This document shows, in pieces, positions 1 through 15,700 of a stretch of 64,000 nucleotides of DNA. The notes beneath the pieces were generated by a model. That model was given only the letters and a program-made list of their open reading frames with translations. It was not told where the DNA came from and did not search any database. The translations under genes were made by a program, and so were the position numbers. Position 1 is the first letter of the stretch; the number at the start of each line of letters is the position of its first letter. The DNA comes from Amaranthus tricolor (lineage: Eukaryota > Streptophyta > Magnoliopsida > Caryophyllales > Amaranthaceae), in the NCBI RefSeq assembly GCF_026212465.1, contig NC_080059.1:24815292-24879291 (forward strand), given 5' to 3'.

Positions 1-3000
1 TCATTGATCATTGATCCTTGTTCATTCTTCATCGTTCATTCGTAATTGATCATTGATCCTTGTTCATTCTTTATCGTTCATTCATCATTGACCATTAATC
101 CTTGTTCATTCTTCATCGTTCATTCTTCATTGATCATCGATCCTTGTTCATTCTTCATCGTTCATTCGTCATTGACCATTAATCCTTGTTCATTCTTTAT
201 CGTTCATTCTTCATTGATCATTGAACCTTGTTCATTCTTCATCGTTCATTCTTCTTTGATCATTGATCCTTGTTCATTCTTCATTGATCATTGATCCTTG
301 TTCATTCTTCATCGTTCATTCGTCATTGATCATTGATCCTTGTTCATTCTTCATCGTTCATTCGTCATTGACCATTACTCCTTGTTCATTCTTCATCGTT
401 CATTCTTCATTGATCATTGATCCTTGTTCATTCTTCATCGTTCATTCTTCTTTGACCATTGATCCTTGTTCATTCTTCATTGATCATTGATCCTTGTTCA
501 TTCTTCATCGTTCATTCGTCATTGATCATTGATCCTTGTTCATTCTTCATCGTTCATTTGTCATTGATCATTGATCCTTGTTCATTCTTCATCGTTCATT
601 CGTCATTGACCATTGATCCTTGTTCATTCTTCATTGATCATTGATCCTTGTTCATTCTTCATCGTTCATTCGTCATTGATCATTGATCCTTGTTCATTCT
701 TCATTGATCATTGATCCTTGTTCATTCTTCATCGTTCATTCGTCATTGATCATTGATCCTTGTTCATTCTTCATCGTTCATTCGTCATTGACCATTACTC
801 CTTGTTCATTCTTCATCGTTCATTCTTCATTGATCATTGATCCTTGTTCATTCTTCATCGTTCATTCGTCATTGATCATTGATCCTTGTTCATTCTTCAT
901 CGTTCATTCGTGATTGATCATTGATCCTTGTTCATTCTTCATCGTTCATTCTTCATTGATCATTGATCCTTGTTCATTCTTCATCGTTCATTCTTCATTG
1001 ATCATTGATCCTTGTTCATTCTTCATCGTTCATTCGTCATTGATCATTGATCCTTGTTCATTCTTCATCGTTCATTCATCATTGACCATTACTCCTTGTT
1101 CATTCTTCATCGTTCATTCTTCATTGATCATTGATCCTTGTTCATTCTTCATCGTTCATTCGTCATTGATCATTGATCCTTATTCATTCTTCATCGTTCA
1201 TTTTTCATTTATCATTGATCCTTGTTCATTCTTCATCGTTCATTCTTCATTGATCATTGATCCTTGTTCATTCTTCATCGTTCATTCGTCATTGATCATT
1301 GATCCTTGTTCATTCTTCATCGTTCATTCTTCATTGATAATTGATCCTTGTTCATTCTTCATCGTTCATTCGTCATTGACCATTAATCCTTGTTCATTCT
1401 TTATCGTTCATTCTTCATTGATCATTGAACCTTGTTCATTCTTCATCGTTCATTCTTCTTTGATCATTGATCCTTGTTCATTTTTCATTGATCATTGATC
1501 CTTGTTCATTCTTCATCGTTCATTCGTCATTGATCATTGATCCTTGTTCATTCTTCATCGTTCATTCGTCATTGACCATTACTCCTTGTTCATTCTTCAT
1601 CGTTCATTCTTCATTGATCATTGATCCTTGTTCATTCTTCATCGTTCATTCTTCTTTGATCATTGATCCTTGTTCATTCTTCATTGATCATTGATCCTTG
1701 TTCATTCTTCATCGTTCATTCGTCATTGACCATTGATCCTTGTTCATTCTTCATTGATCATTGATCCTTGTTCATTCTTCATCGTTCATTCGTCATTGAT
1801 CATTGATCCTTGTTCATTCTTCATTGATCATTGATCCTTGTTCATTCTTCATCGTTCATTCGTCATTGATCATTGATCCTTGTTCATTCTTCATCGTTCA
1901 TTCGTCATTGACCATTACTCCTTGTTCATTCTTCATCGTTCATCCTTCATTGATCATTGATCCTTGTTCATTCTTCATCGTTCATTCTTCTTTGATCATT
2001 GATCCTTGTTCATTCTTCATTGATCATTGATCCTTATTCATTCTTCATCGTTCATTCGTCATTGATCATTGATCCTTGTTCATTCTTCATCGTTCATTCG
2101 TGATTGATCATTGATCCTTGTTTATTCATCATCGTTCATTCGTCATTGACCATTAATCCTTGTTCATTCTTCATCGTTCATTCTTCATTGATCATTTATC
2201 CTTGTTCATTCTTCATCGTTCATTCGTCATTGATCATTGATCCTTGTTCATTCTTCATCGTTCATTCGTCATTGATCATTGATCCTTGTTCATTCTTCAT
2301 TGTTCATTCGTCATTGACCATTAATCCTTGTTCATTCTTCATCGTTCATTCTACATTGATCATTGATCCTTGTTCATTCTTCATCGTTCATTCGTCATTG
2401 ACCATTAATCCTTGTTCATTCTTCATCGTTCATTCTTCATTGATCATTGATCCTTGTTCATTCTTCATCGTTCATTCTTCTTTGATCATTGATCCTTGTT
2501 CATTCTTCATTGATCATTGATCCTTGTTCATTCTTCATCGTTCATTCGTCATTGATCATTGATCCTTGTTCATTCTTCATCGTTCATTCTTCATTGATCA
2601 TTGAACCTTGTTCATTCTTCATCGTTCATTCTTCTTTGATCATTGATCCTTGTTCATTCTTCATTGATCATTGATCCTTGTTCATTCTTCATCGTTCATT
2701 CGTCATTGATCATTGATCCTTGTTCATTCTTCATCGTTCATTCGTCATTGATCATTGATCCTTGTTCATTGTTTATTGATCATTGATCCTTGTTCATTCT
2801 TCATCGTTCATTCGTCTTTGATCATTGATCCTTGTTCATTCTTCATCGTTCATTCGTCATTGACCATTACTCCTTGTTCATTCTTCATCGTTCATTCTTC
2901 TTTGATCATTGATCCTTGTTCATTCTTCATTGATCATTGATCCTTGTTCATTCTTCATCGTTCATTCGTCATTGATCATTGATCCTTGTTCATTCTTCAT

Positions 3001-6000
3001 CGTTCATTCGTCATTGATCATTGATCCTTGTTCATGGTTCATTGATCATTCATCCTTGTTCATTCTTCATCGTTCATTCGTCATTGATCATTGATCCTTG
3101 TTCATTCTTCATCGTTCATTCGTCATTGACCATTACTCCTTGTTCATTCTTCATCGTTCATTCGTCATTGATCATTGATCCTTGTTCATTCTTCATTGAT
3201 CATTGATCCTTGTTCATTCTTCATCGTTCATTCGTCATTGATCATTGATCCTTCTTCATTCTTCATCGTTCATTCGTCATTGACAATTACTCCTTGTTCA
3301 TTCTTCATCGTTCATTCTTCATTGATCATTGATCCTTGTTCATTCTTCATCGTTCATTCTTCTTTGATCATTGATCCTTGTTCATTCTTCATTGATCATT
3401 GATCCTTGTTCATTCTTCATCGTTCATTCTTCATTGACCATTGATCCTTGTTCATTCTTCATCGTTCATTCTTCATTGACCATTAATCCTTGTTCATTCT
3501 TCATCGATCATTCTTCATTGATCATTGTTCCTTGTTCATTCTTCATCGTTCATTCTTCATTGATCATTGATCCTTGTTCATTCTTCATCGTTCATTCGTC
3601 ATTGATCATTGATCCTTGTTCATTCTTCATCGTTCATTCGTCATTGACAATTACTCCTTGTTCATTCTTCATCGTTCATTCTTCATTGATCATTGATCCT
3701 TGTTCATTCTTCATCGTTCATTCTTCTTTGATCATTGATCCTTGTTCATTCTTCATTGATCATTGATCCTTGTTCATTCTTCATCGTTCATTCTTCATTG
3801 ACCATTGATCCTTGTTCATTCTTCATCGTTCATTCTTCATTGACCATTAATCCTTGTTCATTCTTCATCGATCATTCTTCATTGATCATTGTTCCTTGTT
3901 CATTCTTCATCGTTCATTCTTCATTGATCATTGATCCTTGTTCATTCTTCATCGTTCATTCTTCATTGATCATTGATCCTTGTTCATTCTTCATCGTTCA
4001 TTCGTCATTGATCATTGATCCTTGTTCATTCTTCATCGTTCATTCATCATTGACCATTACTCCTTGTTCATTCTTCATCGTTCATTCTTCATTGATCATT
4101 GATCCTTGTTCATTCTTCATCGTTCATTCGTCATTGATCATTGATCCTTATTCATTCTTCATCGTTCATTTTTCATTTATCATTGATCCTTGTTCATTCT
4201 TCATCGTTCATTCTTCATTGATCATTGATCCTTGTTCATTCTTCATCGTTCATTCGTCATTGACCATTAATCCTTGTTCATTCTTCATCGTTCATTCTTC
4301 ATTGATCATTGATCCTTGTTCATTCTTCATCGTTCATTCGTCATTGACCATTAATCCTTGTTCATTCTTTATCGTTCATTCTTCATTGATCATTGAACCT
4401 TGTTCATTCTTCATCGTTCATTCTTCTTTGATCATTGATCCTTGTTCATTCTTCATTGATCATTGATCCTTGTTCATTCTTCATCGTTCATTCGTCATTG
4501 ATCATTGATCCTTGTTCATTCTTCATCGTTCATTCGTAATTGATCATTGATCCTTGTTCATTCTTCATCGTTCATTCATCATTGACCATTAATCCTTGTT
4601 CATTCTTCATCGTTCATTCTTCATTGATCATTGATCCTTGTTCATTCTTCATCGTTCATTCGTCATTGACCATTAATCCTTGTTCATTCTTTATCGTTCA
4701 TTCTTCATTGATCATTGAACCTTGTTCATTCTTCATCGTTCATTCTTCTTTGATCATTGATCCTTGTTCATTCTTCATTGATCATTGATCCTTGTTCATT
4801 CTTCATCGTTCATTCGTCATTGATCATTAATCCTTGTTCATTCTTCATCGTTCATTCGTCATTGACCATTACTCCTTGTTCATTCTTCATCGTTCATTCT
4901 TCATTGATCATTGATCCTTGTTCATTCTTCATCGTTCATTCTTCTTTGATCATTGATCCTTGTTCATTCTTCATTGATCATTGATCCTTGTTCATTCTTC
5001 ATCGTTCATTCGTCATTGATCATTGATCCTTGTTCATTCTTCATCGTTCATTTGTCATTGATCATTGATCCTTGTTCATTCTTCATCGTTCATTCGTCAT
5101 TGACCATTGATCCTTGTTCATTCTTCATTGATCATTGATCCTTGTTCATTCTTCATCGTTCATTCGTCATTGATCATTGATCCTTGTTCATTCTTCATTG
5201 ATCATTGATCCTTGTTCATTCTTCATCGTTCATTCGTCATTGATCATTGATCCTTGTTCATTCTTCATCGTTTATTCGTCATTGACCATTACTCCTTGTT
5301 CATTCTTCATCGTTCATTCTTCATTGATCATTGATCCTTGTTCATTCTTCATCGTTCATTCTTCTTTGATCATTGATCCTTGTTCATTCTTCATTGATCA
5401 TTGATCCTTGTTCATTCTTCATCGTTCATTCGTCATTGATCATTGATCCTTGTTCATTCTTCATCGTTCATTCGTGATTGATCATTGATCCTTGTTTATT
5501 CTTCATCGTTCATTCGTCATTGACCATTAATCCTTGTTCATTCTTCATCGTTCATTCTTCATTGATCATTTATCCTTGTTCATTCTTCATCGTTCATTCG
5601 TCATTGATCATTGATCCTTGTTCATTCTTCATCGTTCATTCGTCATTGATCATTGATCCTTGTTCATTCTTCATCGTTCATTCGTCATTGACCATTAATC
5701 CTTGTTCATTCTTCATCGTTCATTCTACATTGATCATTGATCCTTGTTCATTCTTCATCGTTCATTCGTCATTGACCATTAATCCTTGTTCATTCTTCAT
5801 CGTTCATTCTTCATTGATCATTGATCCTTGTTCATTCTTCATCGTTCATTCTTCTTTGATCATTGATCCATGTTCATTCTTCATTGATCATTGATCCTTG
5901 TTCATTCTTCATCGTTCATTCGTCATTGATCATTGATCCTTGTTCATTCTTCATCGTTCATTCTTCATTGATCATTGAACCTTGTTCATTCTTCATCGTT

Positions 6001-7109
6001 CATTCTTCTTTGATCATTGATCCTTGTTCATTCTTCATTGATCATTGATCCTTGTTCATTCTTCATCGTTCATTCGTCATTGATCATTGATCCTTGTTCA
6101 TTCTTCATCGTTCATTCGTCATTGATCATTGATCCTTGTTCATTGTTTATTGATCATTGATCCTTGTTCATTCTTCATTGTTCATTCGTCTTTGATCATT
6201 GATCCTTGTTCATTCTTCATCGTTCATTCGTCATTGACCATTACTCCTTGTTCATTCTTCATCGTTCATTCTTCTTTGATCATTGATCCTTGTTCATTCT
6301 TCATTGATCATTGATCCTTGTTCATTCTTCATCGTTCATTCGTCATTGATCATTGATCCTTGTTCATTCTTCATCGTTCATTCGTCATTGACCATTACTC
6401 CTTGTTCATTCTTCATCGTTCATTCGTCATTGATCATTGATCCTTGTTCATTCTTCATTGATCATTGATCCTTGTTCATTCTTCATCGTTCATTCGTCAT
6501 TGATCATTGATCCTTGTTCATTCTTCATCGTTCATTCGTCATTGACAATTACTCCTTGTTCATTCTTCATCGTTCATTCTTCATTGATCATTGATCCTTT
6601 TTCATTCTTCATCGTTCATTCTTCTTTGATCATTGATCCTTGTTCATTCTTCATTGATCATTGATCCTTGTTCATTCTTCATCGTTCATTCTTCATTGAC
6701 CATTGATCCTTGTTCATTCTTCATCGTTCATTCTTCATTGACCATTAATCCTTGTTCATTCTTCATCGATCATTCTTCATTGATCATTGTTCCTTGTTCA
6801 TTCTTCATCGTTCATTCTTCATTGATCATTGATCCTTGTTCATTCTTCATCGTTCATTCTTCATTGATCATTGATCCTTGTTCATTCTTCATCGTTCATT
6901 CGTCATTGATCATTGATCCTTGTTCATTCTTCATCGTTCATTCATCATTGACCATTACTCCTTGTTCATTCTTCATCGTTCATTCTTCATTGATCATTGA
7001 TCCTTGTTCATTCTTCATCGTTCATTCGTCATTGATCATTGATCCTTGTTCATTCTTCATCGTTCATTCGTCATTGACCATTAATCCTTGTTCATTCTTC
7101 ATCGTTCAT
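1..7109. repeat. Mosaic of satellite segments sharing 4494-bp and 3374-bp spacings
   Basis: The segment from 46 to about 700 recurs at 4540 to about 5200 (offset 4494 = 107 x 42). The segment from 2104 to about 2960 recurs at 5478 to about 6330 (offset 3374 = 241 x 14). The pattern of variant units (INP, IEP, ITP, IYP types when read in frame) is conserved between copies. The junctions are approximate. Confidence 0.7.
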
Positions 7110-10100
7110 TCTACATTGATCATTGATCCTTGTTCATTCTTCATCGTTCATTCGTCATTGACCATTAATCCTTGTTCATTCTTCATCGTTCATTCTTCAT
7201 TGATCATTGATCCTTGTTCATTCTTCATCGTTCATTCTTCTTTGATCATTGATCCTTGTTCATTCTTCATTGATCATTGATCCTTGTTCATTCTTCATCG
7301 TTCATTCGTCATTGATCATTGATCCTTGTTCATTCTTCATCGTTCATTCTTCATTGATCATTGAACCTTGTTCATTCTTCATCGTTCATTCTTCTTTGAT
7401 CATTGATCCTTGTTCATTCTTCATTGATCATTGATCCTTGTTCATTCTTCATCGTTCATTCGTCATTGATCATTGATCCTTGTTCATTCTTCATCGTTCA
7501 TTCGTCATTGATCATTGATCCTTGTTCATTGTTTATTGATCATTGATCCTTGTTCATTCTTCATCGTTCATTCGTCTTTGATCATTGATCCTTGTTCATT
7601 CTTCATCGTTCATTCGTCATTGACCATTACTCCTTGTTCATTCTTCATCGTTCATTCTTCATTGATCATTGATCCTTGTTCATTCTTCATCGTTCATTCG
7701 TCATTGATCATTGATCCTTGTTCATTCTTCATCGTTCATTCATCATTGACCATTAATCCTTGTTCATTCTTTATCGTTCATTCTTCATTGATCATTGAAC
7801 CTTGTTCATTCTTCATCGTTCATTCTTCTTTGATCATTGATCCTTGTTCATTCTTCATTGATCATTGATCCTTGTTCATTCTTCATCGTTCATTCGTCAT
7901 TGATCATTGATCCTTGTTCATTCTTCATCGTTCATTCGTAATTGATCATTGATCCTTGTTCATTCTTCATCGTTCATTCATCATTGACCATTAATCCTTG
8001 TTCATTCTTCATCGTTCATTCTTCATTGATCATTGATCCTTGTTTATTCTTCATCGTTCATTCGTCATTGACCATTAATCCTTGTTCATTCTTTATCGTT
8101 CATTCTTCATTGATCATTGAACCTTGTTCATTCTTCATCGTTCATTCTTCTTTGATCATTGATCCTTGTTCATTCTTCATTGATCATTGATCCTTGTTCA
8201 TTCTTCATCGTTCATTCGTCATTGATCATTGATCCTTGTTCATTCTTCATCGTTCATTCGTCATTGACCATTACTCCTTGTTCATTCTTCATCGTTCATT
8301 CTTCATTGATCATTGATCCTTGTTCATTCTTCATCGTTCATTGGTCATTGATCATTGATCCTTGTTCATTCTTCATCGTTCATTTGTCATTGATCATTGA
8401 TCCTTGTTCATTCTTCATCGTTCATTCGTCATTGACCATTGATCCTTGTTCATTCTTCATTGATCATTGATCCTTGTTCATTCTTCATCGTTCATTCGTC
8501 ATTGATCATTGATCCTTGTTCATTCTTCATTGATCATTGATCCTTGTTCATTCTTCATCGTTCATTCGTCATTGATCATTGATCCTTGTTCATTCTTCAT
8601 CGTTCATTCGTCATTGACCATTACTCCTTGTTCATTCTTCATCGTTCATTCTTCATTGATCATTGATCCTTGTTCATTCTTCATCGTTCATTCTTCTTTG
8701 ATCATTGATCCTTGTTCATTCTTCATTGATCATTGATCCTTGTTCATTCTTCATCGTTCATTCGTCATTGATCATTGATCCTTGTTCATTCTTCATCGTT
8801 CATTCGTGATTGATCATTGATCCTTGTTTATTCTTCATCGTTCATTCGTCATTGACCATTAATCCTTGTTCATTCTTCATCGTTCATTCTTCATTGATCA
8901 TTTATCCTTGTTCATTCTTCATCGTTCATTCGTCATTGATCATTGATCCTTGTTCATTCTTCATCGTTCATTCGTCATTGATCATTGATCCTTGTTCATT
9001 CTTCATCGTTCATTCGTCATTGACCATTAATCCTTGTTCATTCTTCATCGTTCATTCTACATTGATCATTGATCCTTGTTCATTCTTCATCGTTCATTCG
9101 TCATTGACCATTAATCCTTGTTCATTCTTCATCGTTCATTCTTCATTGATCATTGATCCTTGTTCATTCTTCATCGTTCATTCTTCTTTGATCATTGATC
9201 CTTGTTCATTCTTCATTGATCATTAATCCTTGTTCATTCTTCATCGTTCATTCGTCATTGATCATTGATCCTTGTTCATTCTTCATCGTTCATTCTTCAT
9301 TGATCATTGAACCTTGTTCATTCTTCATCGTTCATTCTTCTTTAATCATTGATCCTTGTTCATTCTTCATTGATCATTGATCCTTGTTCATTCTTCATCG
9401 TTCATTCGTCATTGATCATTGATCCTTGTTCATTCTTCATCGTTCATTAGTCATTGATCATTGATCCTTGTTCATTGTTTATTGATCATTGATCCTTGTT
9501 CATTCTTCATCGTTCATTCGTCTTTGATCATTGATCCTTGTTCATTCTTCATCGTTCATTCGTCATTGACCATTACTCCTTGTTCATTCTTCATCGTTCA
9601 TTCTTCTTTGATCATTGATCCTTGTTCATTCTTCATTGATCATTGATCCTTGTTCATTCTTCATCGTTCATTCGTCATTGATCATTGATCCTTGTTCATT
9701 CTTCATCGTTCATTCGTCATTGATCATTGATCCTTGTTCATTGTTCATTGATCATTCATCCTTGTTCATTCTTCATCGTTCATTCGTCATTGATCATTGA
9801 TCCTTGTTCATTCTTCATCGTTCATTCGTCATTGACCATTACTCCTTGTTCATTCTTCATCGTTCATTCGTCATTGATCATTGATCCTTGTTCATTCTTC
9901 ATTGATCATTGATCCTTGTTCATTCTTCATCGTTCATTCTACATTGATCATTGATCCTTGTTCATTCTTCATCGTTCATTCGTCATTGACCATTAATCCT
10001 TGTTCATTCTTCATCGTTCATTCTTCATTGATCATTGATCCTTGTTCATTCTTCATCGTTCATTCTTCTTTGATCATTGATCCTTGTTCATTCTTCATTG

Positions 10101-12765
10101 ATCATTGATCCTTGTTCATTCTTCATCGTTCATTCGTCATTGATCATTGATCCTTGTTCATTCTTCATCGTTCATTCTTCATTGATCATTGAACCTTGTT
10201 CATTCTTCATCGTTCATTCTTCTTTGATCATTGATCCTTGTTCATTCTTCATTGATCATTGATCCTTGTTCATTCTTCATCGTTCATTCGTCATTGATCA
10301 TTGATCCTTGTTCATTCTTCATCGTTCATTCGTCATTGATCATTGATCCTTGTTCATTGTTTATTGATCATTGATCCTTGTTCATTCTTCATCGTTCATT
10401 CGTCTTTGATCATTGATCCTTGTTCATTCTTCATCGTTCATTCGTCATTGACCATTACTCCTTGTTCATTCTTCATCGTTCATTCTTCATTGATCATTGA
10501 TCCTTGTTCATTCTTCATCGTTCATTCGTCATTGATCATTGATCCTTGTTCATTCTTCATCGTTCATTCATCATTGACCATTAATCCTTGTTCATTCTTT
10601 ATCGTTCATTCTTCATTGATCATTGAACCTTGTTCATTCTTCATCGTTCATTCTTCTTTGATCATTGATCCTTGTTCATTCTTCATTGATCATTGATCCT
10701 TGTTCATTCTTCATCGTTCATTCGTCATTGATCATTGATCCTTGTTCATTCTTCATCGTTCATTCGTAATTGATCATTGATCCTTGTTCATTCTTCATCG
10801 TTCATTCATCATTGACCATTAATCCTTGTTCATTCTTCATCGTTCATTCTTCATTGATCATTGATCCTTGTTTATTCTTCATCGTTCATTCGTCATTGAC
10901 CATTAATCCTTGTTCATTCTTTATCGTTCATTCTTCATTGATCATTGAACCTTGTTCATTCTTCATCGTTCATTCTTCTTTGATCATTGATCCTTGTTCA
11001 TTCTTCATTGATCATTGATCCTTGTTCATTCTTCATCGTTCATTCGTCATTGATCATTGATCCTTGTTCATTCTTCATCGTTCATTCGTCATTGACCATT
11101 ACTCCTTGTTCATTCTTCATCGTTCATTCTTCATTGATCATTGATCCTTGTTCATTCTTCATCGTTCATTGGTCATTGATCATTGATCCTTGTTCATTCT
11201 TCATCGTTCATTTGTCATTGATCATTGATCCTTGTTCATTCTTCATCGTTCATTCGTCATTGACCATTGATCCTTGTTCATTCTTCATTGATCATTGATC
11301 CTTGTTCATTCTTCATCGTTCATTCGTCATTGATCATTGATCCTTGTTCATTCTTCATTGATCATTGATCCTTGTTCATTCTTCATCGTTCATTCGTCAT
11401 TGATCATTGATCCTTGTTCATTCTTCATCGTTCATTCGTCATTGACCATTACTCCTTGTTCATTCTTCATCGTTCATTCTTCATTGATCATTGATCCTTG
11501 TTCATTCTTCATCGTTCATTCTTCTTTGATCATTGATCCTTGTTCATTCTTCATTGATCATTGATCCTTGTTCATTCTTCATCGTTCATTCGTCATTGAT
11601 CATTGATCCTTGTTCATTCTTCATCGTTCATTCGTGATTGATCATTGATCCTTGTTTATTCTTCATCGTTCATTCGTCATTGACCATTAATCCTTGTTCA
11701 TTCTTCATCGTTCATTCTTCATTGATCATTTATCCTTGTTCATTCTTCATCGTTCATTCGTCATTGATCATTGATCCTTGTTCATTCTTCATCGTTCATT
11801 CGTCATTGATCATTGATCCTTGTTCATTCTTCATCGTTCATTCGTCATTGACCATTAATCCTTGTTCATTCTTCATCGTTCATTCTACATTGATCATTGA
11901 TCCTTGTTCATTCTTCATCGTTCATTCGTCATTGACCATTAATCCTTGTTCATTCTTCATCGTTCATTCTTCATTGATCATTGATCCTTGTTCATTCTTC
12001 ATCGTTCATTCTTCTTTGATCATTGATCCTTGTTCATTCTTCATTGATCATTAATCCTTGTTCATTCTTCATCGTTCATTCGTCATTGATCATTGATCCT
12101 TGTTCATTCTTCATCGTTCATTCTTCATTGATCATTGAACCTTGTTCATTCTTCATCGTTCATTCTTCTTTAATCATTGATCCTTGTTCATTCTTCATTG
12201 ATCATTGATCCTTGTTCATTCTTCATCGTTCATTCGTCATTGATCATTGATCCTTGTTCATTCTTCATCGTTCATTAGTCATTGATCATTGATCCTTGTT
12301 CATTGTTTATTGATCATTGATCCTTGTTCATTCTTCATCGTTCATTCGTCTTTGATCATTGATCCTTGTTCATTCTTCATCGTTCATTCGTCATTGACCA
12401 TTACTCCTTGTTCATTCTTCATCGTTCATTCTTCTTTGATCATTGATCCTTGTTCATTCTTCATTGATCATTGATCCTTGTTCATTCTTCATCGTTCATT
12501 CGTCATTGATCATTGATCCTTGTTCATTCTTCATCGTTCATTCGTCATTGATCATTGATCCTTGTTCATTGTTCATTGATCATTCATCCTTGTTCATTCT
12601 TCATCGTTCATTCGTCATTGATCATTGATCCTTGTTCATTCTTCATCGTTCATTCGTCATTGACCATTACTCCTTGTTCATTCTTCATCGTTCATTCGTC
12701 ATTGATCATTGATCCTTGTTCATTCTTCATTGATCATTGATCCTTGTTCATTCTTCATCGTTCAT
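7110..12765. repeat. Head-to-tail pair of 2828-bp higher-order repeats
   Basis: Copy 1 is about 7110-9937 and copy 2 about 9938-12765. They share private variants at matching positions: a GGTCATTG unit (8342 and 11170), TTTAATCA (9342 and 12170), CATTAGTCA (9446 and 12274) and a single TTTATTC unit (8043 and 10871). 2828 equals 202 x 14. The near identity implies a recent duplication. Confidence 0.85.
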
Positions 12766-15700
12766 TCGTCATTGATCATTGCTCCTTGTTCATTCTTCAT
12801 CGTTCATTCGTCATTGACAATTACTCCTTGTTCATTCTTCATCGTTCATTCTTCATTGATCATTGATCCTTGTTCATTCTTCATCGTTCATTCTTCTTTG
12901 ATCATTGATCCTTGTTCATTCTTCATTGATCATTGATCCTTGTTCATTCTTCATCGTTCATTCTTCATTGACCATTGATCCTTGTTCATTCTTCATCGTT
13001 CATTCTTCATTGACCATTAATCCTTGTTCATTCTTCATCGATCATTCTTCATTGATCATTGTTCCTTGTTCATTCTTCATCGTTCATTCTTCATTGATCA
13101 TTGATCCTTGTTCATTCTTCATCGTTCATTCTTCATTGATCATTGATCCTTGTTCATTCTTCATCGTTCATTCGTCATTGATCATTGATCCTTGTTCATT
13201 CTTCATCGTTCATTCATCATTGACCATTACTCCTTGTTCATTCTTCATCGTTCATTCTTCATTGATCATTGATCCTTGTTCATTCTTCATCGTTCATTCG
13301 TCATTGATCATTGATCCTTATTCATTCTTCATCGTTCATTTTTCATTTATCATTGATCCTTGTTCATTCTTCATCGTTCATTCTTCATTGATCATTGATC
13401 CTTGTTCATTCTTCATCGTTCATTCGTCATTGACCATTAATCCTTGTTCATTCTTCATCGTTCATTCTTCATTGATCATTGATCCTTGTTCATTCTTCAT
13501 CGTTCATTCGTCATTGCCCATTAATCCTTGTTCATTCTTTATCGTTCATTCTTCATTGATCATTGAACCTTGTTCATTCTTCATCGTTCATTCTTCTTTG
13601 ATCATTGATCCTTGTTCATTCTTCATTGATCATTGATCCTTGTTCATTCTTCATCGTTCATTCGTCATTGATCATTGATCCTTGTTCATTCTTCATCGTT
13701 CATTCGTAATTGATCATTGATCCTTGTTCATTCTTCATCGTTCATTCATCATTGACCATTAATCCTTGTTCATTCTTCATCGTTCATTCTTCATTGATCA
13801 TTGATCCTTGTTCATTCTTCATCGTTCATTCGTCATTGACCATTAATCCTTGTTCATTCTTTATCGTTCATTCTTCATTGATCATTGAACCTTGTTCATT
13901 CTTCATCGTTCATTCTTCTTTGATCATTGATCCTTGTTCATTCTTCATTGATCATTGATCCTTGTTCATTCTTCATCGTTCATTTGTCATTGATCATTGA
14001 TCCTTGTTCATTCTTCATCGTTCATTCGTCATTGACCATTACTCCTTGTTCATTCTTCATCGTTCATTCTTCATTGATCATTGATCCTTGTTCATTCTTC
14101 ATCGTTCATTCGTCATTGATCATTGATCCTTGTTCATTCTTCATCGTTCATTCGTCATTGACCATTAATCCTTGTTCATTCTTCGTCGTTCATTCTTCAT
14201 TGATCATTGATCCTTGTTCATTCTTCATCGTTCATTCTTCATTGATCATTGATCCTTGTTCATTCTTCATCGTTCATTCGTCATTGACCATTAATCCTTG
14301 TTCATTCTTCATCGTTCATTCTTCATTGATCATTGTTCCTTGTTCATTCTTCATCGTTCATTCTTCATTGAGAATTGATCCTTGTTCATTCTTCATCGTT
14401 CATTCTTCATTGAGAATTGATCCTTGTTCATTCTTCATCGTTCATTCTTCATTGATCATTGATCCTTGTTCATTCTTCATCGTTCATTCTTCATTGATCA
14501 TTGATCCTTGTTCATTCTTCATCGTTCATTCTTCTTTGATCATTGATCCTTGTTCATTCTTCATTGATCATTTATCCTTGTTCATTCTTCATCGTTCATT
14601 CGTCATTGATCATTGATCCATGTTCATTTTTCATCGTTCATTCGTCATTGATCATTGATCCTTGTTCATTCTTCATCGTTCATTCGTCATTGATCATTGA
14701 TCCTTGTTCATTCTTCAACGTTCATTCGTCATTGACCATTGATCCTTGTTCATTCTTCATTGATCATTGATCCTTGTTCATTCTTCATCGTTCATTCGTC
14801 ATTGATCATTGATCCTTGTTCATTCTTCATTGATCATTGATCCTTGTTCATTCTTCATCGTTCATTCGTCATTGATCATTGATCCTTGTTCATTCTTCAT
14901 CGTTCATTCGTCATTGACCATTACTCCTTGTTCATTCTTCATCGTTCATTCTTCATTGATCATTGATCCTTGTTCATTCTTCATCGTTCATTCTTCTTTG
15001 ATCATTGATCCTTGTTCATTCTTCATTGATCATTGATCCTTGTTCATTCTTCATCGTTCATTCGTCATTGATCATTGATCCTTGTTCATTCTTCATTGAT
15101 CATTGATCCTTGTTCATTCTTCATCGTTCATTCGTCATTGATCATTGATCCTTGTTCATTCTTCATCGTTCATTCGTCATTGACCATTACTCCTTGTTCA
15201 TTCTTCATCGTTCATTCTTCATTGATCATTGATCCTTGTTCATTCTTCATCGTTCATTCTTCTTTGATCATTGATCCTTGTTCATTCTTCATTGATCATT
15301 GATCCTTGTTCATTCTTCATCGTTCATTCGTCATTGATCATTGATCCTTGTTCATTCTTCATCGTTCATTCGTGATTGATCATTGATCCTTGTTTATTCT
15401 TCATCGTTCATTCGTCATTGACCATTAATCCTTGTTCATTCTTCATCGTTCATTCTTCATTGATCATTTATCCTTGTTCATTCTTCATCGTTCATTCGTC
15501 ATTGATCATTGATCCTTGTTCATTCTTCATCGTTCATTCGTCATTGATCATTGATCCTTGTTCATTCTTCATCGTTCATTCGTCATTGACCATTAATCCT
15601 TGTTCATTCTTCATCGTTCATTCTACATTGATCATTGATCCTTGTTCATTCTTCATCGTTCATTCGTCATTGACCATTAATCCTTGTTCATTCTTCATCG